Part shown: positions 1-9,103 of the stretch, in pieces | How positions within the stretch are numbered: position 1 is the first letter of the stretch | Layout: each line of letters starts with the position of its first letter | Origin: Oxalobacteraceae bacterium | GTDB lineage: Bacteria; Pseudomonadota; Gammaproteobacteria; Burkholderiales; Burkholderiaceae_D | Reading direction: 5' to 3' | NCBI GenBank assembly: GCA_947454305.1 | Contig: CANGJE010000012.1 | Coordinates: 1-40,980, forward strand | Length of the DNA: 40,980 nt | Translations under genes and position numbers: made by a program | The notes under the pieces: generated by a model | Told to the model about the DNA's origin: nothing | The model's input: only the letters and a program-made list of their open reading frames with translations | Database searches by the model: none

Positions 1-687
1 ACGCTCGGTATCGGTATGGTTTAGCGGTGCGAGTAATTCGATTAAGTCTTTACGACCCGAAGGTATCTCGATGGCCATAGCCCCTTGCCCGGGTGCGGGC
101 AGGCTGTGCTCAGGCTCGATGAAGGAACGGATGCGTTCGGCCATACCCAGACGCTTTAACCCCGCAGCGGCAAGAATGATGGCGGCGTACTCACCACGAT
201 CTAACTTACTCAGACGAGTATCCAAATTGCCGCGCAAGGGCTGTATGTTTAGCAAAGGAAAACGCGCGGCAATCAGTGCCTGACGGCGCAAGCTACTGGT
301 GCCAACTATGGACCCGGCCGGCAAGTCTTCTAGGCTGCTGTAGGTATTCGAGACAAAGGCATCGCGCGGGTCTTCGCGCTCCAGAACTGCTGCCAGCTCA
401 AAGCCCTCGGGCAACTCCATCGGTACATCTTTAAGCGAATGCACGGCCAAATCAGCTTCGCCATTTTGCATAGCGACTTCAAGTTCTTTGACGAACAAGC
501 CCTTGCCACCGACTTTCGATAAGGTGCGGTCAAGAATTTGATCACCGCGCGTTGTCATTCCAAGAATCGTTACCGTACTGTGCGGATATAATTCAAGTAA
601 GCGTGCCTGAACAGTTTCAGCTTGCCACATAGCGAGCCTGCTCTCACGTGAGGCGATCACCAATTTTCCGGAAAACGATGCTTTCAA
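1..687 (-). CDS. hemC: Porphobilinogen deaminase (hydroxymethylbilane synthase), partial at the left edge
   Basis: The enzyme polymerises four porphobilinogens into hydroxymethylbilane in cytosolic tetrapyrrole synthesis. About 229 codons are visible; the C-terminus runs off the window, so the dipyrromethane-binding cysteine cannot be checked. Seen: an N-terminal [17 protein letters not shown] stretch, the catalytic-Asp region [30 protein letters not shown], and [19 protein letters not shown] followed by [12 protein letters not shown], all HemC hallmarks in order. No ATG fits the N-terminus; a TTG at 685-687 sits about 5 bases after a GAGAGG ribosome binding site, so TTG is the chosen start. 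It is divergent from ppc across about 155 bases. Family identity is secure; the start is inferred. Confidence 0.93.
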   Translation of the reverse strand, partial: MKASFSGKLVIASRESRLAMWQAETVQARLLELYPHSTVTILGMTTRGDQILDRTLSKVGGKGLFVKELEVAMQNGEADLAVHSLKDVPMELPEGFELAAVLEREDPRDAFVSNTYSSLEDLPAGSIVGTSSLRRQALIAARFPLLNIQPLRGNLDTRLSKLDRGEYAAIILAAAGLKRLGMAERIRSFIEPEHSLPAPGQGAMAIEIPSGRKDLIELLAPLNHTDTER

Positions 688-842
688 TGCGGCCTCTCTG
701 GTTCGTGGCCGATACGGATAGTCGTCGACCCGGTTAGTAATTGGTAATGCTGAAAAATTCGGCGGATTTTATCATGCGCCCCTTGCGTCGCCTGGCCAAA
801 AGCCGGAGCGACGATGACTCAAGCTGAAAGCATACCCCTGCC

Positions 843-3674
843 ATGGCCATCTCCAAGAAAACTCCGGCTCGTTCAACCAAGACTCTGGACAAAGACGCCC
901 CCCTCAAAGAAGACATACGATTACTAGGCCGATTGCTGGGTGATGTGATTCGGCATCAAGAAGGTGATGCGGTGTATCAGATCGTTGAAACGATACGGCA
1001 AACCGCTGTTCGCTTTCGGCGCGAATCCGACCCCGAGGCAGGTGCCGACCTCGATCGTTTATTAAAAAAACTAACGCGTGACCAGACCAATTCGGTGGTG
1101 CGTGCTTTTTCATATTTTTCGCACTTGGCTAACATCGCCGAAGACCAACATCACAACCGTCGACGTCGCTCCCACTTGTTGGCTGGCTCGGCGGCTCAGG
1201 CAGGCAGCATGGCGGCTACGCTATCTAAACTCGATGCGTCCGGTGTCTCAGGTAAAGCCGTGCAGGGATTTTTTACCGATGCGCTGATTTCTCCCGTGTT
1301 GACTGCGCATCCAACCGAAGTGCAGCGCAAGAGTATTTTGAATGCCGGTCGCGAGATTGCGCGTTTACTGGCTGCGCGTGATTTGCCCTTGCCACCCGCA
1401 GAAAAAAATCGCAATACGCAACTCTTGCACGCAGAAATTGCCAAGCTATGGCAGACCCGCATGCTGCGTTATTCCAAGCTTACGGTCGATGATGAAATCG
1501 AAAATGCACTCTCGTTTTACCGCATCACCTTCTTGCGTGAATTACCCGCATTAATGGAAGACATAGAAACTGAATTCGCCGAACAATATCCCCATACACG
1601 CAGTGTGTCGCTACCGCCTTTTGTGCAAATGGGTAGTTGGATCGGAGGTGATCGCGATGGCAATCCGAATGTAAATTCAGACACCATGATCCGCGCCATG
1701 TCGCGGCAATCAACCACGATTTTGGATTTTTATTTAGATGAAGTGCACGCGCTGGGCGCGGAGCTATCTATTTCGACCTTATTGGTATCGGTCAGCTCCG
1801 AACTTCAGCTGATGGCGGATAACTCGCCGGATCATTCGCCGCATCGTACTGACGAACCGTATCGGCGTGCGCTGATCACCATCTACGCACGACTTGCTGC
1901 TACCGCGCGCAAACTCGGTGTGATTAATATTTTGCGTCAAGAAGTTGGCGCTATGGAGCCCTATCACGACATTACAGAATTTATCGCTGATCTGGATGTG
2001 ATTGGTGATTCGCTACGTGCGAATCATGGTTTACCTCTCACGCGCCCTCGCTTAAATACTCTACGGCGGGCAGCCACGATTTTTGGCTTCCATCTAGCGA
2101 CGCTCGATATGCGCCAGAGCTCAGATATTCATCAACGCGTCATCAGCGAATTATTTAAGAAGTCCGATGTTTGCCACGACTACGCCGCACTCACTGAAGA
2201 GCAAAAGCTCTCTCTATTGCAATCCGAACTAGCTCAGCCTCGTCTGCTGTACTCACCTTACGTCAACTATTCGGATGAGACTGTCAGTGAATTAGGTGTC
2301 ATTTCTATGGCGCGCAAAATTCGTGAGCAATTTGGTTCGCGCGCTATTCGAAACTACATCATCTCGCATACCGAAACCGTTTCGGATCTATTGGAAGTTT
2401 TATTACTGCAAAAAGAAACGGGTTTGCTGAGAGTAGGCTCAGCAGAAACCAAAGCTGTTTCCGAATTGATGGTCATTCCTCTGTTTGAAACTATCCCCGA
2501 TCTTCGCAATGCTGCCGACATCATGAATGGATGGCTCGCTATTCCTGCCGTGCGCGAACTGGTACGCCAACAGGGTGAGTTGCAAGAGGTCATGCTCGGC
2601 TATTCGGATTCCAATAAAGATGGTGGTTTTCTCACTTCAAACTGGGAGCTCTATAAAGCCGAAGTCGGGTTGGTTCACGTCTTTCAAAAACACAACGTGA
2701 AATTACGTTTATTTCATGGCCGCGGTGGCACGGTAGGACGCGGCGGCGGCCCCAGCCATGAAGCTATTCTCGCGCAACCAGCAGGTACGGTGAATGGTCA
2801 GTTCCGACTGACAGAACAAGGCGAAATCATTGCATCAAAATTTTCCAACCCTGAAATTGGTCGACGCAATCTCGAACTGGTAGTGGCTGCGGTTATGGAA
2901 GCCAGCCTGACGCCACTAAAAGCTGAAGGCAAACATGCAAAACAATTAGCCAACTTTGAAAACACGATGGAAATTTTGTCCGATAACGCTTATATGGCGT
3001 ATCGCCATCTGGTCTATGAAACACCGGGCTTTACTGATTATTTTTTCTCAGCCACCCCAATTGCTGAGATCGCCGAACTTAACATCGGTTCGCGCCCTGC
3101 TTCGCGCAAATCAACTCGTCGCATCGAAGATCTGCGCGCTATTCCCTGGGGTTTCTCTTGGGGGCAATGTCGCTTATTGCTACCTGGTTGGTATGGATTC
3201 GGCAGTGCAGTGCAAAGTTGGCTGTCAGATGAAAGTACGGGACCCAAAACAAAAAAAATAACATTGCTTCGTGCGATGTTTAAAGAATGGCCGTTTTTTT
3301 CGACCTTGCTGTCGAATATGGACATGGTGCTGTCAAAAACTGATCTGGCCGTAGCATCGCGTTATGCGAGCTTGGTGAAGGATAAAAAACTTCGTAACAG
3401 CATTTTCAAACGCATCTCGCAAGAGCACGAACTCGCTTGCGAATGCTTGGCGTTGATTACTGGCTCCAAAGAGCGCCTAGCGAATAATCCAACGCTGGCG
3501 CGTTCAATTAAAAATCGCTTTGCTTATCTGGATCCGCTGAATCACTTGCAAGTCGAATTAATCAAACGCCACCGAAGCTGGAATGAACAAGGTCGTGAAT
3601 CGGATATTCGGGTTCATCGCGGCATTCATCTCTCAATCAATGGCGTAGCTGCAGGTTTGAGAAATACCGGCTAA
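843..3674 (+). CDS. ppc: Phosphoenolpyruvate carboxylase
   Basis: Cytosolic anaplerotic enzyme that carboxylates phosphoenolpyruvate to oxaloacetate. At 943 residues it is somewhat longer than the roughly 880-residue E. coli enzyme because of an extended N-terminus. Seen: LTAHPTEVQRKS with the catalytic His at residue 156, GSWIGGDRDGNPNV near 265, MLGYSDSNKDGGFLTSNWELY near 580-600, the glycine-rich loop FHGRGGTVGRGGGPSH at 624-639, and the conserved C-terminal LSINGVAAGLRNTG. The ATG at 843 has no strong ribosome binding site, so the exact start is open. It is divergent from hemC and followed 102 bases later by argH. Confidence 0.98.
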   Translation: MAISKKTPARSTKTLDKDAPLKEDIRLLGRLLGDVIRHQEGDAVYQIVETIRQTAVRFRRESDPEAGADLDRLLKKLTRDQTNSVVRAFSYFSHLANIAEDQHHNRRRRSHLLAGSAAQAGSMAATLSKLDASGVSGKAVQGFFTDALISPVLTAHPTEVQRKSILNAGREIARLLAARDLPLPPAEKNRNTQLLHAEIAKLWQTRMLRYSKLTVDDEIENALSFYRITFLRELPALMEDIETEFAEQYPHTRSVSLPPFVQMGSWIGGDRDGNPNVNSDTMIRAMSRQSTTILDFYLDEVHALGAELSISTLLVSVSSELQLMADNSPDHSPHRTDEPYRRALITIYARLAATARKLGVINILRQEVGAMEPYHDITEFIADLDVIGDSLRANHGLPLTRPRLNTLRRAATIFGFHLATLDMRQSSDIHQRVISELFKKSDVCHDYAALTEEQKLSLLQSELAQPRLLYSPYVNYSDETVSELGVISMARKIREQFGSRAIRNYIISHTETVSDLLEVLLLQKETGLLRVGSAETKAVSELMVIPLFETIPDLRNAADIMNGWLAIPAVRELVRQQGELQEVMLGYSDSNKDGGFLTSNWELYKAEVGLVHVFQKHNVKLRLFHGRGGTVGRGGGPSHEAILAQPAGTVNGQFRLTEQGEIIASKFSNPEIGRRNLELVVAAVMEASLTPLKAEGKHAKQLANFENTMEILSDNAYMAYRHLVYETPGFTDYFFSATPIAEIAELNIGSRPASRKSTRRIEDLRAIPWGFSWGQCRLLLPGWYGFGSAVQSWLSDESTGPKTKKITLLRAMFKEWPFFSTLLSNMDMVLSKTDLAVASRYASLVKDKKLRNSIFKRISQEHELACECLALITGSKERLANNPTLARSIKNRFAYLDPLNHLQVELIKRHRSWNEQGRESDIRVHRGIHLSINGVAAGLRNTG

Positions 3675-3712
3675 GCTGAAATCAGGATGATTCTACGAAT
3701 GCGATCGCTCTA

Positions 3713-3747
3713 CTGAGACTGGAAGAGTCGACGTCATACTTTATAAT
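3713..3747 (+). promoter_or_regulatory. Probable sigma-70 promoter of argH
   Basis: A perfect TATAAT lies at 3742-3747, 29 bases before the argH start. The hexamer at the expected -35 spacing (CTGGAA, 3719-3724) is a weak match. Position and the perfect -10 argue for an independent argH promoter; no transcription data support it. Confidence 0.45.
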
Positions 3748-3776
3748 CGCAGCCACTTAACGTTCTTGAGACCCAC

Positions 3777-5171
3777 ATGTCAGATCAATTTTCCAAAAAA
3801 GACGAAGCCTGGTCGGCACGCTTTTCAGAGCCCGTGTCCGATTTAGTCAAGCGCTATACCGCTTCCGTATTTTTTGACTATCGGCTAGCCAAGGTCGACA
3901 TTCAAGGATCGCTAGCACACGCAGAAATGCTGGCGCATCAAAAAATCATTAGCCAACAAGATTACGCTGAGATTGTGCGTGGCATGACTCAAATCCAAGC
4001 AGACATTTCAGCCGGCAAATTTGAGTGGCTGCTTGATCTGGAAGATGTACATCTAAATATTGAAAAACGTTTAACCGAACTGGTTGGCGATGCTGGCAAA
4101 CGACTGCACACTGGCCGTTCACGTAATGATCAAGTCGCCACCGATATTCGGCTCTACCTGCGCTCTGCTATTGACGATATCCACGATTTGTTGAAAAACC
4201 TGCAGATCGCACTTTTACAACTCGCTGAGCAACACGCGGACACGATCATGCCGGGCTTCACCCATATGCAAGTCGCACAACCGGTGACCTTCGGTCATCA
4301 CATGCTGGCGTATGTGGAAATGTTTAATCGCGATGCTGAACGCATGATGGATTGCCGCAAGCGCGTCAATCGACTGCCTCTGGGTGCCGCAGCGCTCGCA
4401 GGAACCACGTTTCCGATTGATAGGCAGCGCGTCGCTAAAACATTGGGCTTTGAGGACATTTGCCACAACTCCCTTGATGCCGTTTCGGATCGCGATTTCG
4501 CCATTGAATTTTGCGCAGCGTCGGCGCTAGTGATGACGCATATTTCACGGCTGTCAGAAGAGCTGGTGATATGGATGAGTCCGCGCGTAGGTTTCATCGA
4601 TATTGCTGATCGATTCTGTACCGGTTCGTCGATCATGCCGCAGAAAAAAAATCCCGATGTTCCCGAACTCGCTCGCGGCAAAACTGGCCGAGTGAATGGA
4701 CACTTGGTCGCCTTGCTGACGCTAATGAAAGCTCAGCCGCTGGCTTACAACAAAGATAATCAAGAAGATAAAGAACCTTTATTTGATACCGTCGATACCG
4801 TCATCGATACCTTGAGGATTTTCGCTGACATGGCGTCCGGCATTACCGTCAAACCTGACGCCATGCGTGCCGCTGCATTGCAAGGCTATGCAACCGCGAC
4901 CGATCTTGCAGACTACTTGGTTAAAAAAGGGCTGCCATTCAGGGATGCCCATGAAGCGGTCGCCAAGGCCGTTAGGGCTTGTGAGCAGCGCTCATGTGAC
5001 CTGGTTGATCTGTCTATCGCCGAATTGCGCGAATTTTCCCCGCTGATTGATGATGATATTTTTAGCGTACTGACTCTGGAAGGCTCGGTGGCCGCACGCA
5101 ACCACCCGGGCGGAACGGCTCCAGCTCAGGTGGTTGAGGCCATAAAGCGGGCTCGCAGTCGACTAAAATAA
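3777..5171 (+). CDS. argH: Argininosuccinate lyase
   Basis: Last step of arginine biosynthesis: cleaves argininosuccinate into arginine and fumarate in the cytosol. The 464-residue length is normal for the fumarase/aspartase superfamily. Seen: [13 protein letters not shown] near 113, the [17 protein letters not shown] segment with the catalytic-base region His163, and the superfamily signature [12 protein letters not shown] at 283-294, whose serine lies in the mobile catalytic loop. The protein ends in the usual [17 protein letters not shown] segment. Its own TATAAT lies upstream and a rho-independent terminator begins 12 bases after the stop, so it is probably a single-gene unit. Confidence 0.98.
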   Translation: MSDQFSKKDEAWSARFSEPVSDLVKRYTASVFFDYRLAKVDIQGSLAHAEMLAHQKIISQQDYAEIVRGMTQIQADISAGKFEWLLDLEDVHLNIEKRLTELVGDAGKRLHTGRSRNDQVATDIRLYLRSAIDDIHDLLKNLQIALLQLAEQHADTIMPGFTHMQVAQPVTFGHHMLAYVEMFNRDAERMMDCRKRVNRLPLGAAALAGTTFPIDRQRVAKTLGFEDICHNSLDAVSDRDFAIEFCAASALVMTHISRLSEELVIWMSPRVGFIDIADRFCTGSSIMPQKKNPDVPELARGKTGRVNGHLVALLTLMKAQPLAYNKDNQEDKEPLFDTVDTVIDTLRIFADMASGITVKPDAMRAAALQGYATATDLADYLVKKGLPFRDAHEAVAKAVRACEQRSCDLVDLSIAELREFSPLIDDDIFSVLTLEGSVAARNHPGGTAPAQVVEAIKRARSRLK

Positions 5172-5183
5172 TTTCCTTTCGCC

Positions 5184-5216
5184 ATACCGATACAAATATC
5201 GCGGTATTTTATTTTT
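5184..5216 (+). terminator. Rho-independent terminator of argH
   Basis: The stem ATAC-CGATA (5184-5192) pairs with TATCG-GTAT (5197-5207, two-base bulge) over a CAAA loop, followed by the T-rich tract TTTTATTTTT. It lies directly after the argH stop. Confidence 0.75.
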
Positions 5217-5287
5217 CAGAACCGCCTCGTGGCAATGTTGTGATAAAACGTCTCCGAGATTAAAAAAAACGAGATCGGTAAAGTTAA

Positions 5288-5337
5288 TTAGCCGCTGTTG
5301 CATAGCAGCATTTGTATATCTGCTAAAAAGCGGCTAA
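5288..5337. repeat. Nested inverted repeat (two-tier hairpin)
   Basis: The outer arms TTAGCCGCT (5288-5296) and AGCGGCTAA (5329-5337) are perfectly complementary. Inside them, TAGCAG (5303-5308) pairs with CTGCTA (5320-5325). ATTTTG follows, which is a weak T-tract. It could be a structured leader, an operator or the 3' end of a small RNA; the sequence alone does not decide. Confidence 0.6.
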
Positions 5338-5567
5338 ATTTTGTTCACGCTTGTTTCAGCCCCGCCTGGCAGTAGTCAATACGGCGTGCTTGCAGCGACG
5401 AACCCGTCTGAAAAAAAAGAATAAGGGAGACTCTGGTTAACTTTTGGTACGGCTTGCGCCAATTCTGGCCACGCCATTCCAGATCCGACGATCTCTGACT
5501 TGAATCTCCGCACGCGAGATCCAGGTCAGCGTTCTTCTTCTATCAGCGCCTTCCTACGCCCCATGAA

Positions 5568-5581
5568 TCTTTCGCGAAAGA
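5568..5581. promoter_or_regulatory. 14-base palindrome at the dctQ ribosome-binding region
   Basis: TCTTTCGCGAAAGA is a perfect palindrome ending nine bases before the dctQ ATG. Its right half (GCGAAAGA) is also the best available ribosome-binding sequence, so a hairpin or bound regulator here could mask translation initiation. Function is inferred. Confidence 0.35.
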
Positions 5582-5590
5582 AAACTGACT

Positions 5591-6175
5591 ATGTCATCTT
5601 TATTGTCCTTCTCCCGATTCATTGACGCAATCAATGAAAAAATCGGACTGGCAATCAGCTGGGCATTGCTCCTCGCCGTGCTGATCTGTAGCGGCAATGC
5701 GCTCGTCCGCTATATATTTAATAGTAGTTCCAATGCTTGGCTAGAAATCCAGTGGTACTTATTTGGTGCCATTTTTCTTTTGGCCTCAGCGTACACGCTC
5801 AAACGAAACGAACACGTTCGTATCGACGTGGTGGTGGGTCGATTTTCCAAACGTACTCAAGTGTGGGTCGATGTGTTTGGTTTCACATTCTTTCTGTTAC
5901 CAGCAACGCTACTGATTCTTTATTTTTCTATTCCCTTTGCGTACGAGTCGATTCGCAATCAGGAAGTGTCGAGTAATGCAGGCGGCTTAATTATCTGGCC
6001 CGCCAAAACGCTTATTCCCGTTGGCTTTTTCTTACTAACTCTGCAGGGAATATCCGAGCTGATAAAGCGCATTGGGTTTTTGATGGGGTTGGTCGATGCC
6101 AGCGAATTTGAAAAACAAGCGGCTACACCCGAAGAAGAGATCGAGGCAATCAAAGCCGCGAATCAACTTAACTGA
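5591..6175 (+). CDS. dctQ: TRAP transporter small permease subunit (DctQ family)
   Basis: Small membrane subunit of a tripartite ATP-independent periplasmic transporter, which pairs with DctM to form the sodium-coupled permease. The 194-residue length is at the upper end for DctQ. Four hydrophobic segments are visible at about residues 18-42, 50-70, 90-118 and 133-158, with the family-typical WLEIQWYLFGAIFLLASAYTLKRNEHVRIDV around 49-78. The C-terminal 30 residues are charged and acidic. dctM follows after an 18-base gap, so the two are probably co-transcribed. The usual adjacent plus-strand dctP is absent; the nearest dctP is convergent beyond dctM. Confidence 0.92.
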   Translation: MSSLLSFSRFIDAINEKIGLAISWALLLAVLICSGNALVRYIFNSSSNAWLEIQWYLFGAIFLLASAYTLKRNEHVRIDVVVGRFSKRTQVWVDVFGFTFFLLPATLLILYFSIPFAYESIRNQEVSSNAGGLIIWPAKTLIPVGFFLLTLQGISELIKRIGFLMGLVDASEFEKQAATPEEEIEAIKAANQLN

Positions 6176-6193
6176 TCAAATCGAGGCTTATAA

Positions 6194-7873
6194 ATGATTG
6201 AATTTCTGATTGCGAACATGGCTCCGATCATGTTCGGCACCCTCATCATGTTCCTGCTATCGGGTTTCCCGGTGGCTTTTTCTTTGGCTGCAAACGGTCT
6301 GCTGTTTGGTCTAGTAGGTATCGAAGTCGGCCTGCTTAAACCCGAACTACTGCAGGCACTACCTAATCGTCTGTTTGGCATTATGGCTAACGACACCTTG
6401 TTAGCGATTCCTTTTTTCACCTTCATGGGCTTGATTCTTGAACGCTCAGGCATGGCAGAGGATTTGCTCGACACCATAGGCCAGTTGTTTGGCCCGCTAC
6501 GCGGCGGTATCGCTTATGCAGTGATTTTTGTGGGCGCCTTGTTGGCAGCCACCACAGGTGTAGTAGCAGCATCCGTTATATCCATGGGCCTGATTTCATT
6601 GCCAGTGATGCTGCGCTATGGCTACGATAAAAAGATCGCCTCCGGCGTTATCGCTGCTTCCGGAACGCTGGCACAAATTATCCCGCCATCACTAGTGCTC
6701 ATCGTTATGGCCGATCAGCTTGGACGTTCGGTCGGTGACATGTATCAAGCGGCGTTCATTCCAGGATTTTTCCTGACCGCGTTGTATGCGCTGTATATCC
6801 TTTTCATCTCCATAGCCAAGCCAAACGCACTGCCAGCATTGCCGCCAGAAGCGCGCAATCTGCGCGAAGACAATGGTTCCAGCGGCGTACCTTCACTGCT
6901 CGTGCTCTTATCTATAGGCGTCGGTATCGCTTGGGCATTTGGCAAATTCCATCTCGCCGCCAATACCAAACTGGCCGCCGATGAAATCGGGGTCTATAGC
7001 GGCGTGGTGGGCGTTGTAATTACCTACGCGATGGCACTGGCGAACAAGAAACTCAGTCTCGGCCTGTTTTCACGCATGGCTGAAAAAGTTGTTCTTGTAT
7101 TGGTTCCACCACTCGCGCTGATCTTCCTGGTGTTAGGTACCATCTTTGTCGGTATCGCTACACCGACTGAAGGTGGTGGCATGGGCGCGTTGGGAGCCAT
7201 GATTCTGGCGTTCTTGAACCGCCGACTGTCAGGTGATTTGCTCAAGCAAGCCATGAATTCAACGTCGCGCCTTGCTTGCTTTGTGTTGTTTATCCTGATT
7301 GGCTCCAGCGTCTTCTCATTGGTATTCCGAGGTGTGAACGGTGATCTGTGGGTTGAGCATCTGCTGACATCGCTGCCTGGCGGCAATGCGGGCTTCCTCA
7401 TTGTTGTGAACATTCTTTTCTTTGTTCTCGCCTTTTTCCTCGACTTCTTTGAGCTGGCCTTTATTTTGGTACCACTAGTCGGCCCTGTCGCTGACAAAAT
7501 GGGTATTGATTTAATTTGGTTTGGCGTTCTGCTCTCAGTGAATATGCAGACATCATTTATGCATCCACCGTTTGGTTTTGCATTGTTCTTCTTGCGCTCG
7601 GTGGCACCCAAAGAAGTCAAAACCACCGATATTTACTGGGGGGCCGTACCTTTTGTTTTAATTCAATTAGTCACAGTTGCTCTCATCATTGCGTTCCCAA
7701 AAATGATTTCTGTCGATAGTAAAACAGACATGAAGGAACAAATTGAATTGAACGTTGAAATGCCTGGGTCTAATTTAGATTCGGAGGCACCTAAACTGGA
7801 ATTCAATCTCGATAGCGATAAAGAGGGAAGTAACGATCTCAAACTGAATATGGGTGAACCTGACAAGAAGTAG
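6194..7873 (+). CDS. dctM: TRAP transporter large permease subunit (DctM family)
   Basis: Large membrane subunit that forms the substrate channel of the TRAP transporter. At 559 residues it is longer than the common DctM of about 430. Seen: the conserved core from about residue 5, including NDTLLAIPFFTFMGLILERS near 63-82, the GALLAATTGVVAASVISMG and SGTLAQIIPPSLVLIVMAD stretches, and a later GIATPTEGGGMGALGAM near 320. An additional hydrophobic section lies around residues 230-280. The last 45 or so residues form a hydrophilic acidic tail with loosely repeated L-x-N/E-hydrophobic units (ELNVEM, LEFNLD, LKLNMG). The start follows dctQ closely. The pairing with TakP-like DctP proteins suggests keto- or hydroxy-acid transport, which is inference. 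Confidence 0.92.
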   Translation: MIEFLIANMAPIMFGTLIMFLLSGFPVAFSLAANGLLFGLVGIEVGLLKPELLQALPNRLFGIMANDTLLAIPFFTFMGLILERSGMAEDLLDTIGQLFGPLRGGIAYAVIFVGALLAATTGVVAASVISMGLISLPVMLRYGYDKKIASGVIAASGTLAQIIPPSLVLIVMADQLGRSVGDMYQAAFIPGFFLTALYALYILFISIAKPNALPALPPEARNLREDNGSSGVPSLLVLLSIGVGIAWAFGKFHLAANTKLAADEIGVYSGVVGVVITYAMALANKKLSLGLFSRMAEKVVLVLVPPLALIFLVLGTIFVGIATPTEGGGMGALGAMILAFLNRRLSGDLLKQAMNSTSRLACFVLFILIGSSVFSLVFRGVNGDLWVEHLLTSLPGGNAGFLIVVNILFFVLAFFLDFFELAFILVPLVGPVADKMGIDLIWFGVLLSVNMQTSFMHPPFGFALFFLRSVAPKEVKTTDIYWGAVPFVLIQLVTVALIIAFPKMISVDSKTDMKEQIELNVEMPGSNLDSEAPKLEFNLDSDKEGSNDLKLNMGEPDKK

Positions 7874-7890
7874 AGGATTTTTCCCAATCA

Positions 7891-7922
7891 AGCCAGATCC
7901 CAAAAGGATCTGGCTTTTTTTA
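7891..7922 (+). terminator. Rho-independent terminator of dctQM
   Basis: A perfect 10-base stem AGCCAGATCC / GGATCTGGCT with a CAAAA loop, followed by an uninterrupted T run. It starts 17 bases after the dctM stop. Confidence 0.92.
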
Positions 7923-7939
7923 TTCCAAAAATTAGCGCG

Positions 7940-7970
7940 AAAAAAAACCGCTGCGTAAGCAACGGTTTTA
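7940..7970 (-). terminator. Rho-independent terminator of the convergent dctP
   Basis: The stem AAAACCG (7944-7950) / CGGTTTT (7963-7969), extended by TGC/GCA around a GTAA loop, is followed on the minus strand by a T run (the A tract at 7941-7947). It lies about 50 bases downstream of the dctP stop. Confidence 0.75.
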
Positions 7971-8020
7971 GATACGACTAAAGGCAATCTGTCAGATAGA
8001 CAAATTTCAGTCGCCGGTTA

Positions 8021-9103
8021 TCAGCGATTACGGCTGACCAGATAACTTTGAATGGGAAGCTCTGCCACCGAATACCATTGATTTTGGTCACGCTGGAAAC
8101 GGCGCCATTGCTCAAACACTTTTTTGAACTTTGGATTTTTCTGCGACTCTTCATCAAACACTTCGTTAGCCGCCTTAGAACATGCATCCAAAATCGTTTT
8201 TGAAAAACTACGCAGCTTGACACCGTTTTTCATCAATCGTGCCAAGGCCGTAGGATTGCGTGCGTCGTACATGGCCTGCATAACCACATGCGCCTCGTAC
8301 GTGGCTACCTCTAGCGCAGCCTGATACTCCTTAGGCAATTTATCCCACTCTTTTTGATTCACATAAAACGACAACTGAGCTCCGGCTTCCCACCAACCTG
8401 GTGAGTAATAAAACGGCGCTACTTTGTTGAAACCAAGTTTCTCATCGTCATACGGGCCAATCCACTCAGCCGCATCAATCGTGCCTTTTTCCAGTGCCGG
8501 ATAAATATCACCACCGGCAATTTGCTGCGGTACGACACCCAACTTTTGCATCACTCGGCCAGCAAAACCACCCACACGCATCTTCAAACCATTTAGGTCT
8601 TGTGGCGTATTCACCTCTCTGCGAAACCATCCACCCATCTGGCAACCGGTGTTCCCACCCATAAAATTAATCACGCCAAAATCGTGGAAGAATTCACGCA
8701 TCAACTGGCGACCACCGCCCTGATCCATCCAGGCGGTTTGCTGACGTGATGTGAGGCCAAAAGGAATCGCAGTATCAAACGCAAAGGTAGCGTCTTTGCC
8801 AAAGTAGTAGTACGACGCCGAATGTCCTATTTCAACTGTGCCTGCTTGAACGGCATCGAATACCTGCAGCGCAGGCACTAACTCGCCACCAGGAAAAGTA
8901 CGGATCATGAATTTTCCATCAGTGAGCTGGGCGACTCGTTTTGCAAGCATTTCAGCCGCCCCAAAGATGGTGTCCAACGATTTGGGAAAACTGGACGCCA
9001 AACGCCAACTGACTGCAGGACTTGATTGTGCGATAGCGGGTGCTGCCAATGCGCCAGCCGTTACACCAGCTGCCGCCTTTTTAATAAATTCTCTACGTTG
9101 CAT
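8021..9103 (-). CDS. dctP: TRAP transporter substrate-binding protein (DctP/TakP-like), copy 1
   Basis: Periplasmic solute receptor that delivers substrate to DctQM. 360 residues. The N-terminus MQRREFIKKAAAG...APAIAQ is a twin-arginine signal peptide, implying Tat export of a folded protein. The mature part carries SWRLASSFPKSLDTIFG, RTFPGGELVPALQVFDAVQ, GNTGCQMGGWFRREV, LKMRVGGFAGRVMQKLG and DAAEWIGPYDDEKLGFNKVAPFYY, as in TakP-type alpha-keto-acid binding proteins. An AAGGGGGA ribosome binding site precedes the ATG. It is convergent with dctQM rather than upstream of them, and it is a clear paralogue of the dctP at 20600-21697. Substrate is inferred only from family. Confidence 0.93.
   Translation of the reverse strand: MQRREFIKKAAAGVTAGALAAPAIAQSSPAVSWRLASSFPKSLDTIFGAAEMLAKRVAQLTDGKFMIRTFPGGELVPALQVFDAVQAGTVEIGHSASYYYFGKDATFAFDTAIPFGLTSRQQTAWMDQGGGRQLMREFFHDFGVINFMGGNTGCQMGGWFRREVNTPQDLNGLKMRVGGFAGRVMQKLGVVPQQIAGGDIYPALEKGTIDAAEWIGPYDDEKLGFNKVAPFYYSPGWWEAGAQLSFYVNQKEWDKLPKEYQAALEVATYEAHVVMQAMYDARNPTALARLMKNGVKLRSFSKTILDACSKAANEVFDEESQKNPKFKKVFEQWRRFQRDQNQWYSVAELPIQSYLVSRNR

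Larger units (their letters stand above)
5217..5590. other. Intergenic region upstream of dctQM with nested hairpin, leader-like sequence and palindrome
   Basis: No coding sequence was recognised in these 374 bases. They hold a nested inverted repeat (5288-5337), an isolated AATAAGGGAGAC leader-like sequence (5420-5431) matching the one before the dctP gene at 20600, and a perfect 14-base palindrome TCTTTCGCGAAAGA (5568-5581) just before the dctQ start. A sigma-54-like TGGTAC...GCGC near 5445 was judged too poor to call. Confidence 0.5.

Noticed and set aside
5440..5460. Sigma-54-like promoter (TGGTAC...GCGC) before dctQ
   Set aside because: The -12 element lacks the TTGC core at proper spacing.
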